Shown here: piece by piece, positions 12,021 to 20,008 of the stretch
Numbering within the stretch: position 1 is the stretch's first letter
How the letters are laid out: each line of letters starts with the position of its first letter
Virus record (IMG/VR): IMGVR_UViG_3300044729_004302
Coordinates: 1-22,009 of that record
Origin: a virus
Direction: 5' to 3' (one strand)
Length of the DNA: 22,009 nt
Notes under the pieces: model-generated
What the model saw: the letters and a program-made list of their open reading frames with translations, nothing else
What the model was told of the DNA's origin: nothing
Databases searched by the model: none
Program-made: the position numbers and the translations under genes

Positions 12021-14833
12021 CCATCGATATAGACATCTCACACGCTGCCGCAGAGTGGGCAGCAAGAGGCCTCAAGGTGCTGCCCTTGCACTGGCCTATC
12101 TCAAGCACCCAGTGCAGCTGCAGCAAGATCGACTGTAAGAGTATCGGCAAGCACCCCATCTCAGAGCTCACCAGACATGGTCTCAAGGATGCCACAAGAG
12201 ACCCAAGGCAGATCTCCGCTTGGTGGCAAATCTACCCAGAGGCCAATGTCGCTGTCGTGACAGGCGGGGGGATCGTCGTGCTCGACGAGGATGTGCCGGG
12301 GTCTCTGGGCACCTTTGCCGCAGGGCGAGATCTGCCAAGGACCTTTGCCGTCTCGACAGGCCGTGGCATGCATCACTACTACCGCATCGACGGTCCGGTC
12401 AAAAACAGAGCTGGCCTCGCACCAGGATTGGATGTCAGAGGAGACAATGGCTACGTGGTCGCGCCTCCATCCATCCACTACACAGGCATCCTCTATGAGG
12501 TGGCAGATGACTCGGAGATCGCTCCGTGCCCTGCTTGGCTGGTCGATGTGCTGCAGCCCAAGGCGCAGGCGATCCCTCAGGCTGCCATGCGCACAGGGCT
12601 AGTCATCAGAGGCGTCGTGTCAAGCAGCGAGCAGGCGCGGCTGCAGGTCTATGTCGACAGAGCCATCTCGCAAAACTGCCAGATGATCTCGACCACCGCA
12701 GAGGGTGGGCGAAACCACACCCTCAATGACATGGCTTTTCGCTGCGGCACTTTGCTCTCGGCCCCATGGGCCATGGGCCTTGTGCCCTCTCGCAGCGAGG
12801 TGGAGAGCAGGCTACTGCAGGCTGCTCTGGCCTCTGGTCTCACCGAGCGCGAGTCTGTGCGTACCATCAAGAGCGGCCTCGACAGCGGCATCAAGCGCCC
12901 TCGCATCGCACCTCCTCAAGACAGGCAGAGCCTCGCAGCCTACGTCAAGCACACAGCCATGATGGAGACAGCACGCGAGCAAGGGCAGGAGACAAGCAGT
13001 GCACCGACCATGACAGAGCAGGAGGTGGTCGAGGTGCGCAAAGAGATCTTTGGGGCGCTTGCTCTCGATCCCAAGACCGGCAAGCCATGCCGCACCCCAA
13101 GTAACCTCTATCGCATCCTGCAGGCCGAGCCTCTCTTGCAGGGCTGCATCGTGTACAATGCCTTTGGCCGCACCGTCTGCTCTCTCCGTGAGCCTCCAGC
13201 ACCCCAAGGGCTTGGCTGTGCTGAGCCGTTTTACAGGGGCAAGCCATGGTCTGATACCGACAGCAGCAGGCTCCGAGTGTGGCTGCACGACACCTATGGT
13301 GTCACGTGGTCTCTCGATGACATCCACAGCACCATCGATGCAGTGGCAGACTCTCGGCACTGGCACCCCGTAAAGGAGCGCCTAGAGGCCCTAGAGTGGC
13401 ACGGAGAGCCCTTGCTCGACCGATGGCTAGTCGACTACCTAGGTGCCGATGACACGCCCTATACAAGGGCAGTCTCGCGCAAGTGGCTCATCTCCGCAGT
13501 GGCTAGGGTGTATGAGCCAGGGTGCAAGGCAGAGTGCATGCTAGTGCTAGAGGGCGAGCAGGGGATCGGCAAGAGCACTGCCATCAGAGTACTCGCTCTC
13601 GATGGCGCGTGGTTTAGCGACTCGGAGCTCTCTCTTGACGACCCTGCGCAGAGCGCGCAGGCTCTCCATGGCAAGCTCATCGTCGAGGTGCCAGAGCTCG
13701 CTGCGCTATCCAAGAGCCAGGTCGAGACCATCAAGGCCTACCTCTCCAGGCAGACCGACCACTACCGAGCACCCTACGACCGCAGACCACAGAGCATCCC
13801 ACGCCAGAGCGTCTTTGCCGGCAGCACCAATGACACCCAGTATCTCAAGGACAGCACAGGCAATCGCCGCTTTTGGCCCATCAGATGCTCTCCAGCGTCA
13901 GGGCGTGCAGACATCCAAGGGCTCCAAGCAGTCTCCGAGCAGCTGTGGGCAGAGGCTCGTCAGGCGTACCTCACTGGCGAGACATGGTGGCTCGATGACA
14001 CCGACCACGAGGCGCTAGCCATGGCAAAAGATGTGCAAGAGTCGCGCACTGAGGATGACCCTTGGGTCGATATCCTGCGCTCTCGCCTCCCACAAGGCCT
14101 GCCATACTACATCACCGATGACGTGGCAGAGGCTCTTGGCATCGACCTAGCCAAGCTCGACCCTCGCACAGCCTCGCGCTTTGCCCGTGTACTCAAGGTC
14201 CTAGGGCTCACCAAGCAGCGCATCAGAGTCGACGGACAGAGGCGATGGGTCTACTGTCCTACCCTACCAGAGGATGTCCTACCCTTGTCCCACCCTACCG
14301 ACGTTGATAGGGTAGGCCAAGCTAACCACACGATATCACACGATGTCCCAGAGGTGGCCTACCCTGTCCTACCCTCTCCCTATAAGAGAGAGAGAGAGAA
14401 AGAGGAAGTAGTATACCGCGCGCGCGAGGACAACGGTGGGCAGGGTGGTCAGGGTAGGATCTTGGACGGTAAGGGTAGGACAGGGGTGGACAGTGATGGT
14501 AAGCCCACGCAATCACAAGACAATGGGCGGCCTACCCTAAGGGTGGTCCAAGGGTGGACCGGGGGTAGGACAGAGGGTGGGCAGGGTAGGACAGAGGCCC
14601 AAGAGGGGTATGTGGATGGCGAAGAGGACCCTGATGTCCGGTATGCACGAGAGGAGAGAGAGGCGATACAGGCAGAGGCAGCCTATGGGGAGCAGGTGGC
14701 TGCACCTGCACCTACCCCACCTCAGCAAAAAAAGAGCCCCTATCCTCCAGAGGATGTCATCAGATACCGCAGATGGCATGAGATCAATGGCCTTCCGATC
14801 CCCCCAAAGGGCGGCAAGGGGAGCGGCAAGTAG
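12017..14833 (+). CDS. Primase-polymerase / VirE-type helicase fusion
   Basis: A 938-residue replication protein. An N-terminal archaeo-eukaryotic prim-pol domain (about 1-190) has zinc ligands C33, C35, C40 and H45 (CSCSKIDCKSIGKHP), metal-binding D90-E-D92, and STGRGMHHYY at 113-122. A middle region (about 190-440) probably holds the primase C-terminal and linker domains. The VirE/DUF5906-like P-loop helicase has Walker A GEQGIGKS at 513-520, Walker B-like LIVEVPEL near 554-561, and a NDTQYLKDSTGNRRFWPI sensor region. The C-terminal ~190 residues are low complexity and overlap a dense DNA motif cluster. The protein should prime and unwind at the phage origin. Start coupled by ATGA to the exonuclease gene. 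Confidence 0.88.
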   Translation: MTIDIDISHAAAEWAARGLKVLPLHWPISSTQCSCSKIDCKSIGKHPISELTRHGLKDATRDPRQISAWWQIYPEANVAVVTGGGIVVLDEDVPGSLGTFAAGRDLPRTFAVSTGRGMHHYYRIDGPVKNRAGLAPGLDVRGDNGYVVAPPSIHYTGILYEVADDSEIAPCPAWLVDVLQPKAQAIPQAAMRTGLVIRGVVSSSEQARLQVYVDRAISQNCQMISTTAEGGRNHTLNDMAFRCGTLLSAPWAMGLVPSRSEVESRLLQAALASGLTERESVRTIKSGLDSGIKRPRIAPPQDRQSLAAYVKHTAMMETAREQGQETSSAPTMTEQEVVEVRKEIFGALALDPKTGKPCRTPSNLYRILQAEPLLQGCIVYNAFGRTVCSLREPPAPQGLGCAEPFYRGKPWSDTDSSRLRVWLHDTYGVTWSLDDIHSTIDAVADSRHWHPVKERLEALEWHGEPLLDRWLVDYLGADDTPYTRAVSRKWLISAVARVYEPGCKAECMLVLEGEQGIGKSTAIRVLALDGAWFSDSELSLDDPAQSAQALHGKLIVEVPELAALSKSQVETIKAYLSRQTDHYRAPYDRRPQSIPRQSVFAGSTNDTQYLKDSTGNRRFWPIRCSPASGRADIQGLQAVSEQLWAEARQAYLTGETWWLDDTDHEALAMAKDVQESRTEDDPWVDILRSRLPQGLPYYITDDVAEALGIDLAKLDPRTASRFARVLKVLGLTKQRIRVDGQRRWVYCPTLPEDVLPLSHPTDVDRVGQANHTISHDVPEVAYPVLPSPYKREREKEEVVYRAREDNGGQGGQGRILDGKGRTGVDSDGKPTQSQDNGRPTLRVVQGWTGGRTEGGQGRTEAQEGYVDGEEDPDVRYAREEREAIQAEAAYGEQVAAPAPTPPQQKKSPYPPEDVIRYRRWHEINGLPIPPKGGKGSGK
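14258..14590. repeat. Iteron-like 8-bp motif cluster, possible origin
   Basis: CCTACCCT occurs at 14258, 14278, 14358, 14368 and 14531. Its complement AGGGTAGG occurs at 14309, 14451, 14472 and 14583, with a one-base variant at 14562. The copies fall in all three codon phases of the primase gene, so they are not explained by a protein repeat. The cluster also contains an (AG)n tract near 14385-14400 and an alternating CG run near 14416-14428. One further copy was noticed at 17800 in the terminase gene. Position in a primase gene suits an origin or initiator-binding array; this is inference. Confidence 0.55.
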
Positions 14834-15034
14834 ATGCGAGGGAGCCTTAGGAGATGGCTGGTGCCCCTGCTCTATCGGCAGCAGGGCGACTATCGCAGGC
14901 TCCCTATCGAGATCAGAGAGAGGCTCGACCTACAGGCACAGCCTGCACCCAGAGCCTCTCTCTGGTATCACCCAGCGCTTGGCATCCTCGCTGCCCTCTT
15001 GGTGCTAGGATGCCTCGTGTGGGCAGTGCTATGA
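14834..15034 (+). CDS. Small C-terminal membrane-anchored protein
   Basis: A 66-residue protein starting directly after the primase stop. The N-terminal ~40 residues are basic (MRGSLRRWLVPLLYRQQGDY). Residues about 46-66 form one hydrophobic membrane segment (ALGILAALLVLGCLVWAVL) ending at the C-terminus, so it is probably a tail-anchored inner-membrane protein with its basic part in the cytoplasm. No family recognised. It lies far from any visible lysis genes, so a holin role is not supported. Confidence 0.55.
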   Translation: MRGSLRRWLVPLLYRQQGDYRRLPIEIRERLDLQAQPAPRASLWYHPALGILAALLVLGCLVWAVL

Positions 15035-15057
15035 TGGATGGCAGACAGGAGGTAGAC

Positions 15058-15456
15058 ATGGACATCATACAGACGATCATGGATGTGCTGCAGTATGTGG
15101 CGATGACAGACACAGTGAGGCCCCCCAAGGGCGTCAGGGAGGCAGCGGCTCTTGGGCTGCGGCTTCGTGAGAGACAGCCTCCGAGCAATCGGGCAGGCAC
15201 TCCCGTAGGCCTTGCCAGAGCGCGTGACCTTGCCAATGGGCGGCCAGTGTCGTACGCCACCATGAAGCGAATGAAAGCCTATTTCGACCGCCATGAGGTC
15301 GACAAGCAGGCTAGTGGATGGCGCCCTGGTGAGGAGGGCTACCCGAGCAAAGGGTACCAAGCATGGCTCTTGTGGGGTGGCGACGAGGGGCAGAGATGGG
15401 TACTCTCGGAGCTGCGCAAGGCCAAGCTCGTAGACAAGGATGGCAACACCCTATGA
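15058..15456 (+). CDS. Uncharacterised phage protein, KGYQAWLLWGGDEG motif
   Basis: A 132-residue protein. The start at 15058 is chosen for the AGGAGG site five bases upstream; an ATG at 15031 (ATGA overlap with the previous stop) would add nine residues. The second half has GLARARDLANGRPVSY, then a YFDRHEVDK and a PSKGYQAWLLWGGDEGQRW stretch. I recall this pattern from phage proteins where it appears alone or fused to head-maturation or structural proteins. The function of the motif is not established to my knowledge. Here it stands alone among replication and metabolism genes. Confidence 0.6.
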   Translation: MDIIQTIMDVLQYVAMTDTVRPPKGVREAAALGLRLRERQPPSNRAGTPVGLARARDLANGRPVSYATMKRMKAYFDRHEVDKQASGWRPGEEGYPSKGYQAWLLWGGDEGQRWVLSELRKAKLVDKDGNTL

Positions 15457-15478
15457 CAGCAGACAAGGAGAGGGTCAC

Positions 15479-15820
15479 ATGAAAATCAAGAAGAGGCTAA
15501 CGATGCTTGAGAGCATCCGCACAGAGTGGGCGTACAACGACGATGGCACCAAGACACGCTGGCATGTGCACAAAGACTTTGGCCCATGGGCAGTCAAGTT
15601 TGTACCTCGGGGCTGGATTGTGCTTGAGCACACAGAGGAACTCTACCACATCGACTGGAATAGAGCTCATGAGTCAGACTGGGTTGATCACATCTGTGGC
15701 AAGATCTGGGGACGGCCCACACGAGCCGACCTCGTGGAGGGCTTGACCTACCTGCGCCAGCTTATTGCAAAGCTCAAGGCGACTGGAGTCATAGGAGAGC
15801 ACTATGCACGACATCACTGA
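15479..15820 (+). CDS. Hypothetical phage protein
   Basis: A 113-residue protein starting at 15479 behind AAGGAG at eight bases. It is rich in Trp and His, with a beta-rich N-terminal half (TRWHVHKDFGPWAVKFVPRG) and a helical end. No cysteine pairs, signal peptide or known catalytic motif is seen, and I do not recognise the family. Its end overlaps the MazG-like gene by 17 bases. Confidence 0.55.
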   Translation: MKIKKRLTMLESIRTEWAYNDDGTKTRWHVHKDFGPWAVKFVPRGWIVLEHTEELYHIDWNRAHESDWVDHICGKIWGRPTRADLVEGLTYLRQLIAKLKATGVIGEHYARHH

Positions 15821-16070
15821 GATAGAGGGTTTTCTCCAAGACACTCTCGACGAGGTCACCACAGCCCGTCAGAGGTACCCAGAGAGGCCTACCATGGCTG
15901 TTTTGGTCGAGGAGGTGGGCGAGGTGGCAAGGGCTCTGCAAGACCAAGGGCGCAAGGAGCTCTACGCCGAGTGTGTGCAGGTGGCAGCGATGGCTATGCG
16001 CATCGCTCTTGAGGGTGCCAGAGAGTACCCAGTCTCTTGGTCTGACAACGTGCGGAGGCTGCCGACATGA
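15804..16070 (+). CDS. MazG-like NTP pyrophosphohydrolase
   Basis: An 88-residue all-helical protein with the MazG-type metal motif EEVGE inside LVEEVGEVARAL, followed by a second helix ELYAECVQVAAMAMRIALEG. In MazG and dUTPase-like relatives these helices bind magnesium and hydrolyse NTPs, and phage copies adjust nucleotide or alarmone pools. The second motif reads E-x2-Q where E-x2-D is usual, so activity is uncertain. Start has AGGAG six bases upstream. Stop overlaps the next gene by four bases. Confidence 0.68.
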   Translation: MHDITEIEGFLQDTLDEVTTARQRYPERPTMAVLVEEVGEVARALQDQGRKELYAECVQVAAMAMRIALEGAREYPVSWSDNVRRLPT

Positions 16071-16420
16071 GGTACCAGATTGTCGACTGTCATGTGGTAT
16101 ACGAGACAGACAGCAGAGAGCAGGCACTCATCGCACAGCGCACTGCATGCATTCCAGAGGGTTGCGACCTCAGGCATCGTATCACAGAGCGCACTCTCCA
16201 TGGGCAGCGCGAGGTCTGGCAGCCTGTCGTGGAGTCGTCGCACTCTGTGTGGCAGGAGGTCATCAGAGACATGCAGGAGCGGGAGCTTGTTGGGCTGCGC
16301 AAGTATGGCAGATACCTCACGCCAGAGAGCAAGGAGATGGGGCTGCGTGAGGCGTACGAGGAGGCTCTCGACCTCTGTGTGTATCTGCGCAAGGCCCTCA
16401 TCGAGATGGAGGGCAAGTGA
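16067..16420 (+). CDS. Uncharacterised phage protein, EAYEEALD helix
   Basis: A 117-residue protein with a short beta-rich N-terminal half and a helical C-terminal half: QERELVGLRKYGRYL, then LREAYEEALDLCVYLRKAL. The latter stretch is widespread in small phage proteins of unknown function; the acidic helix recalls MazG-type proteins and the gene follows one. ATGA and GTGA overlaps on both sides place it in the same translational chain. A nucleotide-metabolism role is only a suggestion. Confidence 0.6.
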   Translation: MRYQIVDCHVVYETDSREQALIAQRTACIPEGCDLRHRITERTLHGQREVWQPVVESSHSVWQEVIRDMQERELVGLRKYGRYLTPESKEMGLREAYEEALDLCVYLRKALIEMEGK

Positions 16421-16641
16421 GGTGTGAGCATGACGAGGCAAGACTGGCTGGACCTGTGTACCTAGTCAGGGTGCCGCATGCCAATGCCGGCTCAGAGAGA
16501 TACAAGCCCTTTGACCTACGCCCTCTCTGCACCGAGTGCTATGAGGCGCATGGTCGGCCGATGGCGGTCTATGTCATGTGGCCCAAAGACGATGGCGGGT
16601 ACATACTGCAGATGGGGTGGGACGAGAAAGTGCCCTCGTGA
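16417..16641 (+). CDS. Small zinc-binding-like protein, GTG start
   Basis: A 74-residue protein starting with GTG at 16417, overlapping the upstream stop (GTGA) with GGAGGG just before. It carries CEH near the N-terminus and LCTECYEAHGRP at about 37-48, a plausible C-x-H ... C-x2-C-x3-H zinc site similar to small HNH-like or zinc-ribbon phage proteins. It lacks a full HNH catalytic triad. Function unknown. Confidence 0.55.
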   Translation: MRCEHDEARLAGPVYLVRVPHANAGSERYKPFDLRPLCTECYEAHGRPMAVYVMWPKDDGGYILQMGWDEKVPS

Positions 16642-16691
16642 GGCGAGTCAAACCCCACGAGGGCGAGGCCCCAAGGAGAAAAGGCCTTGGG
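16632..16691 (+). other. Two hairpins before the packaging genes
   Basis: GCCCTCGTG (16632-16640) pairs with CACGAGGGC (16656-16664) across a 15-base loop. CCCAAGG (16670-16676) pairs with CCTTGGG (16685-16691). Both lie in the 69-base gap between the early block and the small terminase region. No T-run follows, so neither is a clear intrinsic terminator. A packaging-site, attenuation or mRNA-processing role is possible. Confidence 0.45.
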
Positions 16692-16710
16692 CATGATGAT
16701 GGAGGAGGCC

Positions 16711-16887
16711 ATGATAGTCAAGAGAGGTGCAGGGTGGATGCTGCTCACCAAGGCGGGAGACCGCGTCTTGGGCGGCCCATACAAGACCAGAGAGCAGGCA
16801 GTCAAGAGAGAGCAGCAGGTGCTCTTGATCAAGCGATTGCGAGAGCTTGAGGCACAGGCAGAGGGAGGGACAGATGGCAAGGGCTAA
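16711..16887 (+). CDS. 58-residue hypothetical protein
   Basis: Starts at ATG 16711 behind GGAGGAGG; an in-frame TTG upstream is less likely. The first half reads as a small beta unit (VKRGAGWMLLTKAGDRVLGG) with YKTREQAVKREQQ next, similar to the short 'DUF' modules often placed beside phage terminases. The second half is a charged helix. It overlaps the small terminase gene by 14 bases. Function unknown. Confidence 0.5.
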   Translation: MIVKRGAGWMLLTKAGDRVLGGPYKTREQAVKREQQVLLIKRLRELEAQAEGGTDGKG

Positions 16888-17368
16888 AGGGCCAAAGCCT
16901 CCGACGACACCACAGACTGTTGCACAGGCAAAGGCAGCAGGCGTAGTGCCAGGCAACATCACGTCACTCAAGGAGGCCATGCAGCGCAAGCAGGCGCGTA
17001 CGAGATCGGAGATCCTCGACCGCATCGTTGAGGCACTGCGCATCGGTGCGAGCCCAGAGGCAGCGTGCGCCTATGCAGGCATCTGTCGCAGTACCTACTA
17101 CGACTGGCGCAAAAAAGACCCGGTCTTTGCCGAGGAGACAGACCAAGCGCAGGCAGCCGCAGAGGTGCAGCTACTGATGGAGATCCGAGCGGAGACGTCG
17201 TGGCAGGCAAAGGCGTGGATACTCGAGCGCAGATGGCGTGAGAGGTGGGGCCGAGAGGCAAGACAGGACACGTCTCAAGACGCACCCAAGATCGTCTTGA
17301 CGTGGGGTGACGAGGGCTCAGTACAGGCTCCAGTGACCGCAAAGACAGGCACGACCGATGAGGGCTAG
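16874..17368 (+). CDS. Terminase small subunit
   Basis: A 164-residue protein whose position directly before the large terminase and whose HTH (ALRIGASPEAACAYAGICRS, then TYYDWRKKDPVF, residues about 54-86) match phage small terminases, which recognise the packaging site and load DNA onto the large subunit. A coiled-coil-like helix (ETDQAQAAAEVQLLMEIRAE) follows for ring assembly, and a disordered Thr-rich tail ends the protein. The start at 16874 has GGAGGG four bases upstream. It overlaps the large subunit gene by 11 bases. Confidence 0.8.
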   Translation: MARAKGPKPPTTPQTVAQAKAAGVVPGNITSLKEAMQRKQARTRSEILDRIVEALRIGASPEAACAYAGICRSTYYDWRKKDPVFAEETDQAQAAAEVQLLMEIRAETSWQAKAWILERRWRERWGREARQDTSQDAPKIVLTWGDEGSVQAPVTAKTGTTDEG

Positions 17369-18641
17369 CAAGCAGCTCACCATACAGGGACCGTCTCTGC
17401 ACCCCAAGCAGGCCGAGATCTTTGCGCACTCGGCAAGGTACAAGGTCTTGGCCTGTGGCCGGCGATGGGGCAAGACTCGCATGGGCGTGGCTGTCGCCAT
17501 AGACCAGCTACTCAAGGCGCACAAGACAATGTGGGTGGCTCCAACCCATGCAGTCTCGCGCCTTGCTTGGGCTGCGTGCAAGGCAGCTCTGCGCCCACTG
17601 ATATCACAGGGCATGGTAGAGGTGCGTGAGGCCGAGAAGATCCTGAGAGCTGGGCTTGGCGAGGTCATTTTCAAGTCGGCCGAGAAGGGCAATAATCTCC
17701 GAGGCGATGGTCTCGACATGATCATCTTTGACGAGGCTGCATACTTAGATGGCGATGAGGTGTGGCATGAGGTACTGCGCCCCTCTCTTGCAGAGCGCAA
17801 GGGTAGGGCGATCTTCATGTGCAGCCCGAGGCGTGAGCAAGACTGGTTTCACCGTCTTTACCTCAAAGGCCAAGACGATGCAGAGCCTGACTATCAGTCG
17901 TGGCAGCTGCCATCGTGGACCAACCCGTTTCTGGACCCCACAGAGATCGAGGCAGCGCGTCAGGACATGTCACAGACTGACTACCGGCGCGAGTTTGGTG
18001 CAGAGTTTGTCTCGGCTGAGGGAGCACTCATCAGGCCAGAGTGGGTCAAGTACGCTCCGCTTGACGAGGCAGCACTGGGCGGTGCTGTCGCCATGGGCGT
18101 CGACCTTGCTGTGTCCACAAAAGACCACTCCGACTACACAGCCATCGTGGTCTTGCGCAGAGCGGCAGATGGTAGGGTGTATGTGGTGGCAGCACAGAGG
18201 GCTCGCCTCCCCTTCCATGAGGTCTTGGGATTCATACAGCGCATGGCCAGAGCGCACTCTCCGCAGATCATCGCAGTGGAGCAGGTGCAGTATCAGGCTG
18301 CAGTGGTGCAGGAGCTCCATCGCCTCACCACACTGCCCGTCGTGCCCATCAAGCCAGAGGGCGACAAGGTCTCCAGATTCTCGGGTCTGCAGGCCAGATA
18401 CGAGCAAGGTCTGGTCTATCACTGCGCTGGACTGCCCCGTGACTTCGAGAGTGAGGTGCTCTCGTTTCCGGATGCGCCACATGATGATCAAGTCGATGCA
18501 ATGTCTTATGCGTGGATAGGGCTTGCAAGACTCTCACAACAGGTGCTATATAGAGGCACTTCTATAAGTGCTTCTAGGTCTGCTCCCTTTGGGCAGCCTG
18601 TTGCACGCAGCAAGGGCAGACTGTCGGGGTACGTCAGATGA
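17358..18641 (+). CDS. Terminase large subunit
   Basis: A 427-residue packaging motor. ATPase: Walker A-like ACGRRWGKTR at 32-41, Walker B MIIFDEAAYL with D125-E126, and a CSPR coupling motif near 155-158. RNase H-type nuclease: GVDLAVSTKDHSDYTA with D249, IIAVEQ with E308, and HDDQVDAMSYAW with D380. All catalytic residues appear intact. Length is typical. It cuts concatemeric DNA and pumps it into proheads through the portal encoded next; starts and stops overlap the neighbours. Confidence 0.92.
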   Translation: MRASKQLTIQGPSLHPKQAEIFAHSARYKVLACGRRWGKTRMGVAVAIDQLLKAHKTMWVAPTHAVSRLAWAACKAALRPLISQGMVEVREAEKILRAGLGEVIFKSAEKGNNLRGDGLDMIIFDEAAYLDGDEVWHEVLRPSLAERKGRAIFMCSPRREQDWFHRLYLKGQDDAEPDYQSWQLPSWTNPFLDPTEIEAARQDMSQTDYRREFGAEFVSAEGALIRPEWVKYAPLDEAALGGAVAMGVDLAVSTKDHSDYTAIVVLRRAADGRVYVVAAQRARLPFHEVLGFIQRMARAHSPQIIAVEQVQYQAAVVQELHRLTTLPVVPIKPEGDKVSRFSGLQARYEQGLVYHCAGLPRDFESEVLSFPDAPHDDQVDAMSYAWIGLARLSQQVLYRGTSISASRSAPFGQPVARSKGRLSGYVR

Positions 18642-20008
18642 GCATATGGCAGCGACTCTTTGGTACAGGTAGCAAGGTGGAGACACTGTCTCTGCCATCG
18701 CCCAAGGTGTATGCCGCCCCTGTTTTCTCACAGCTCGGTCGCCCTGCCCCCAAAGACATCACGAGATGGCCTGAGTATGCGACAGCAGGCCTCACCCCAC
18801 AGAAGCTCATCAACGTCACGCGTCAGGCAGACCAAGGTGTCTTGCAAGACCAGATGGCTTTGATGCAGGAGATCGTCGGTAAGGATGGTCTGGTACAAGG
18901 TCTCCTCACCACGCGACTCTCTGCACTGTCTCGCAAGCAGGTCAAGGTCGAGCCAGCCAAGAGTGACCGAGACGAGGTCAGAGCAAAAGCTGTGGCAGAC
19001 TACTGCCAAGGCATCCTTGACGAGCTCCGCATGGCAGAGCCTCAGGTGGATGGCACCTATCGATACACAGGCAACCTGTCGAGCATCATCGAAGCCTGCG
19101 CCATGGCAGCATGGTATGGACTCGAGGTGCTCTGGGTGCACTGGGGTACCAAGCAGGGCGAGAGCATCGCTCGGCCCATGTACCTAGAGGCTCTCGACGA
19201 GAGGCGGTATGCCTATGACGTGCAGACCCAGACGACGCATCTCTCTACAATAGACAGCCCAGTCTACCCCGGCACAGCCCTCACCGAGTACGACCCAGCT
19301 CTGTATGTCGAGGTGCGCAACACTCGCCTCACTCCGAGGCTCTCACAGTGCGGCTCTGGTCGTGCAGTGCTGCTCTCGTATGCACTGCGTCTTGGGGCAA
19401 TGAAAGACCTGTTGACCTATGCAGAGGTGTGGTCACTACCAGGCATCATCGGCAAGATGAGCAATGAGATCTCAGGGGCTTTTAGCCCTGAGGCAGTAGC
19501 AAGCTTTCAGGCGATGCTCTCAGAGTTTGCCGGAGACTCTCGGCAGATCTTGCCTCCAGGCTTTGACGTGGAGGTGCTGTCTGCAGTGGCTGGCGGCGAG
19601 CGAGTCTTCGAGCTGCTCGACAAGATGACCGAGCGGCAGATTCAATTTGCCATCGTAGGTCAGGTGTCGACAGCCTCTGGTGACACATCGAGCTATGCCA
19701 GCGCAGCTGTTGGCATGCAGGTTCAGCAGACACTGACAGCAGGTGATGAGCGCATGGTGGGCGAGGCTCTGGAGAGCTTGCTAGCCTACTCTGTGCGCCT
19801 TGCCTTTGGCCCCTCTGTGCCGACACCCAAGGTGGTCTTTGCGAGCGAGACTGGTCTTGCTGCAGCCAAGGAGCGTGGAGAGATCTTGGCAAGGGTGACG
19901 CCTGCTCTTGTGGCGCTGCTTGACAAGGGCGTACCTATCGACATCGAGGCCCTTGCTAGCATGTACGAGATACCTCTCAAGCAAGAGGCTCCCAAGGTGA
20001 TACCATGA
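18638..20008 (+). CDS. Portal protein, DUF935 (Mu gp29-like) family
   Basis: A 456-residue protein in the portal position, with the DUF935 features MALMQEIVGKDGLVQGLLTT, a following LSALSRKQVKVEP strand, a YTGNLSSIIEACAMAAWYGL region, and a long C-terminal helical part. It forms the dodecameric ring through which DNA enters the head. It follows the terminase with a four-base overlap and is followed at once by the protease gene. The MuF-type minor head gene found between the two in Mu is not here. Confidence 0.85.
   Translation: MSIWQRLFGTGSKVETLSLPSPKVYAAPVFSQLGRPAPKDITRWPEYATAGLTPQKLINVTRQADQGVLQDQMALMQEIVGKDGLVQGLLTTRLSALSRKQVKVEPAKSDRDEVRAKAVADYCQGILDELRMAEPQVDGTYRYTGNLSSIIEACAMAAWYGLEVLWVHWGTKQGESIARPMYLEALDERRYAYDVQTQTTHLSTIDSPVYPGTALTEYDPALYVEVRNTRLTPRLSQCGSGRAVLLSYALRLGAMKDLLTYAEVWSLPGIIGKMSNEISGAFSPEAVASFQAMLSEFAGDSRQILPPGFDVEVLSAVAGGERVFELLDKMTERQIQFAIVGQVSTASGDTSSYASAAVGMQVQQTLTAGDERMVGEALESLLAYSVRLAFGPSVPTPKVVFASETGLAAAKERGEILARVTPALVALLDKGVPIDIEALASMYEIPLKQEAPKVIP

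Noticed and set aside
12812-13366. Minus-strand open frame inside the primase-helicase gene
   Set aside because: The plus frame is continuous through prim-pol and helicase motifs. The opposite frame is a by-product of codon bias.
14258-14590. Repeated CCTACCCT motifs as a CRISPR array
   Set aside because: The repeats are only 8 bp, occur in both orientations and are irregularly spaced.
14834-15034. Small membrane protein as a holin
   Set aside because: It has a single C-terminal membrane segment, no neighbouring endolysin, and lies in the replication block.
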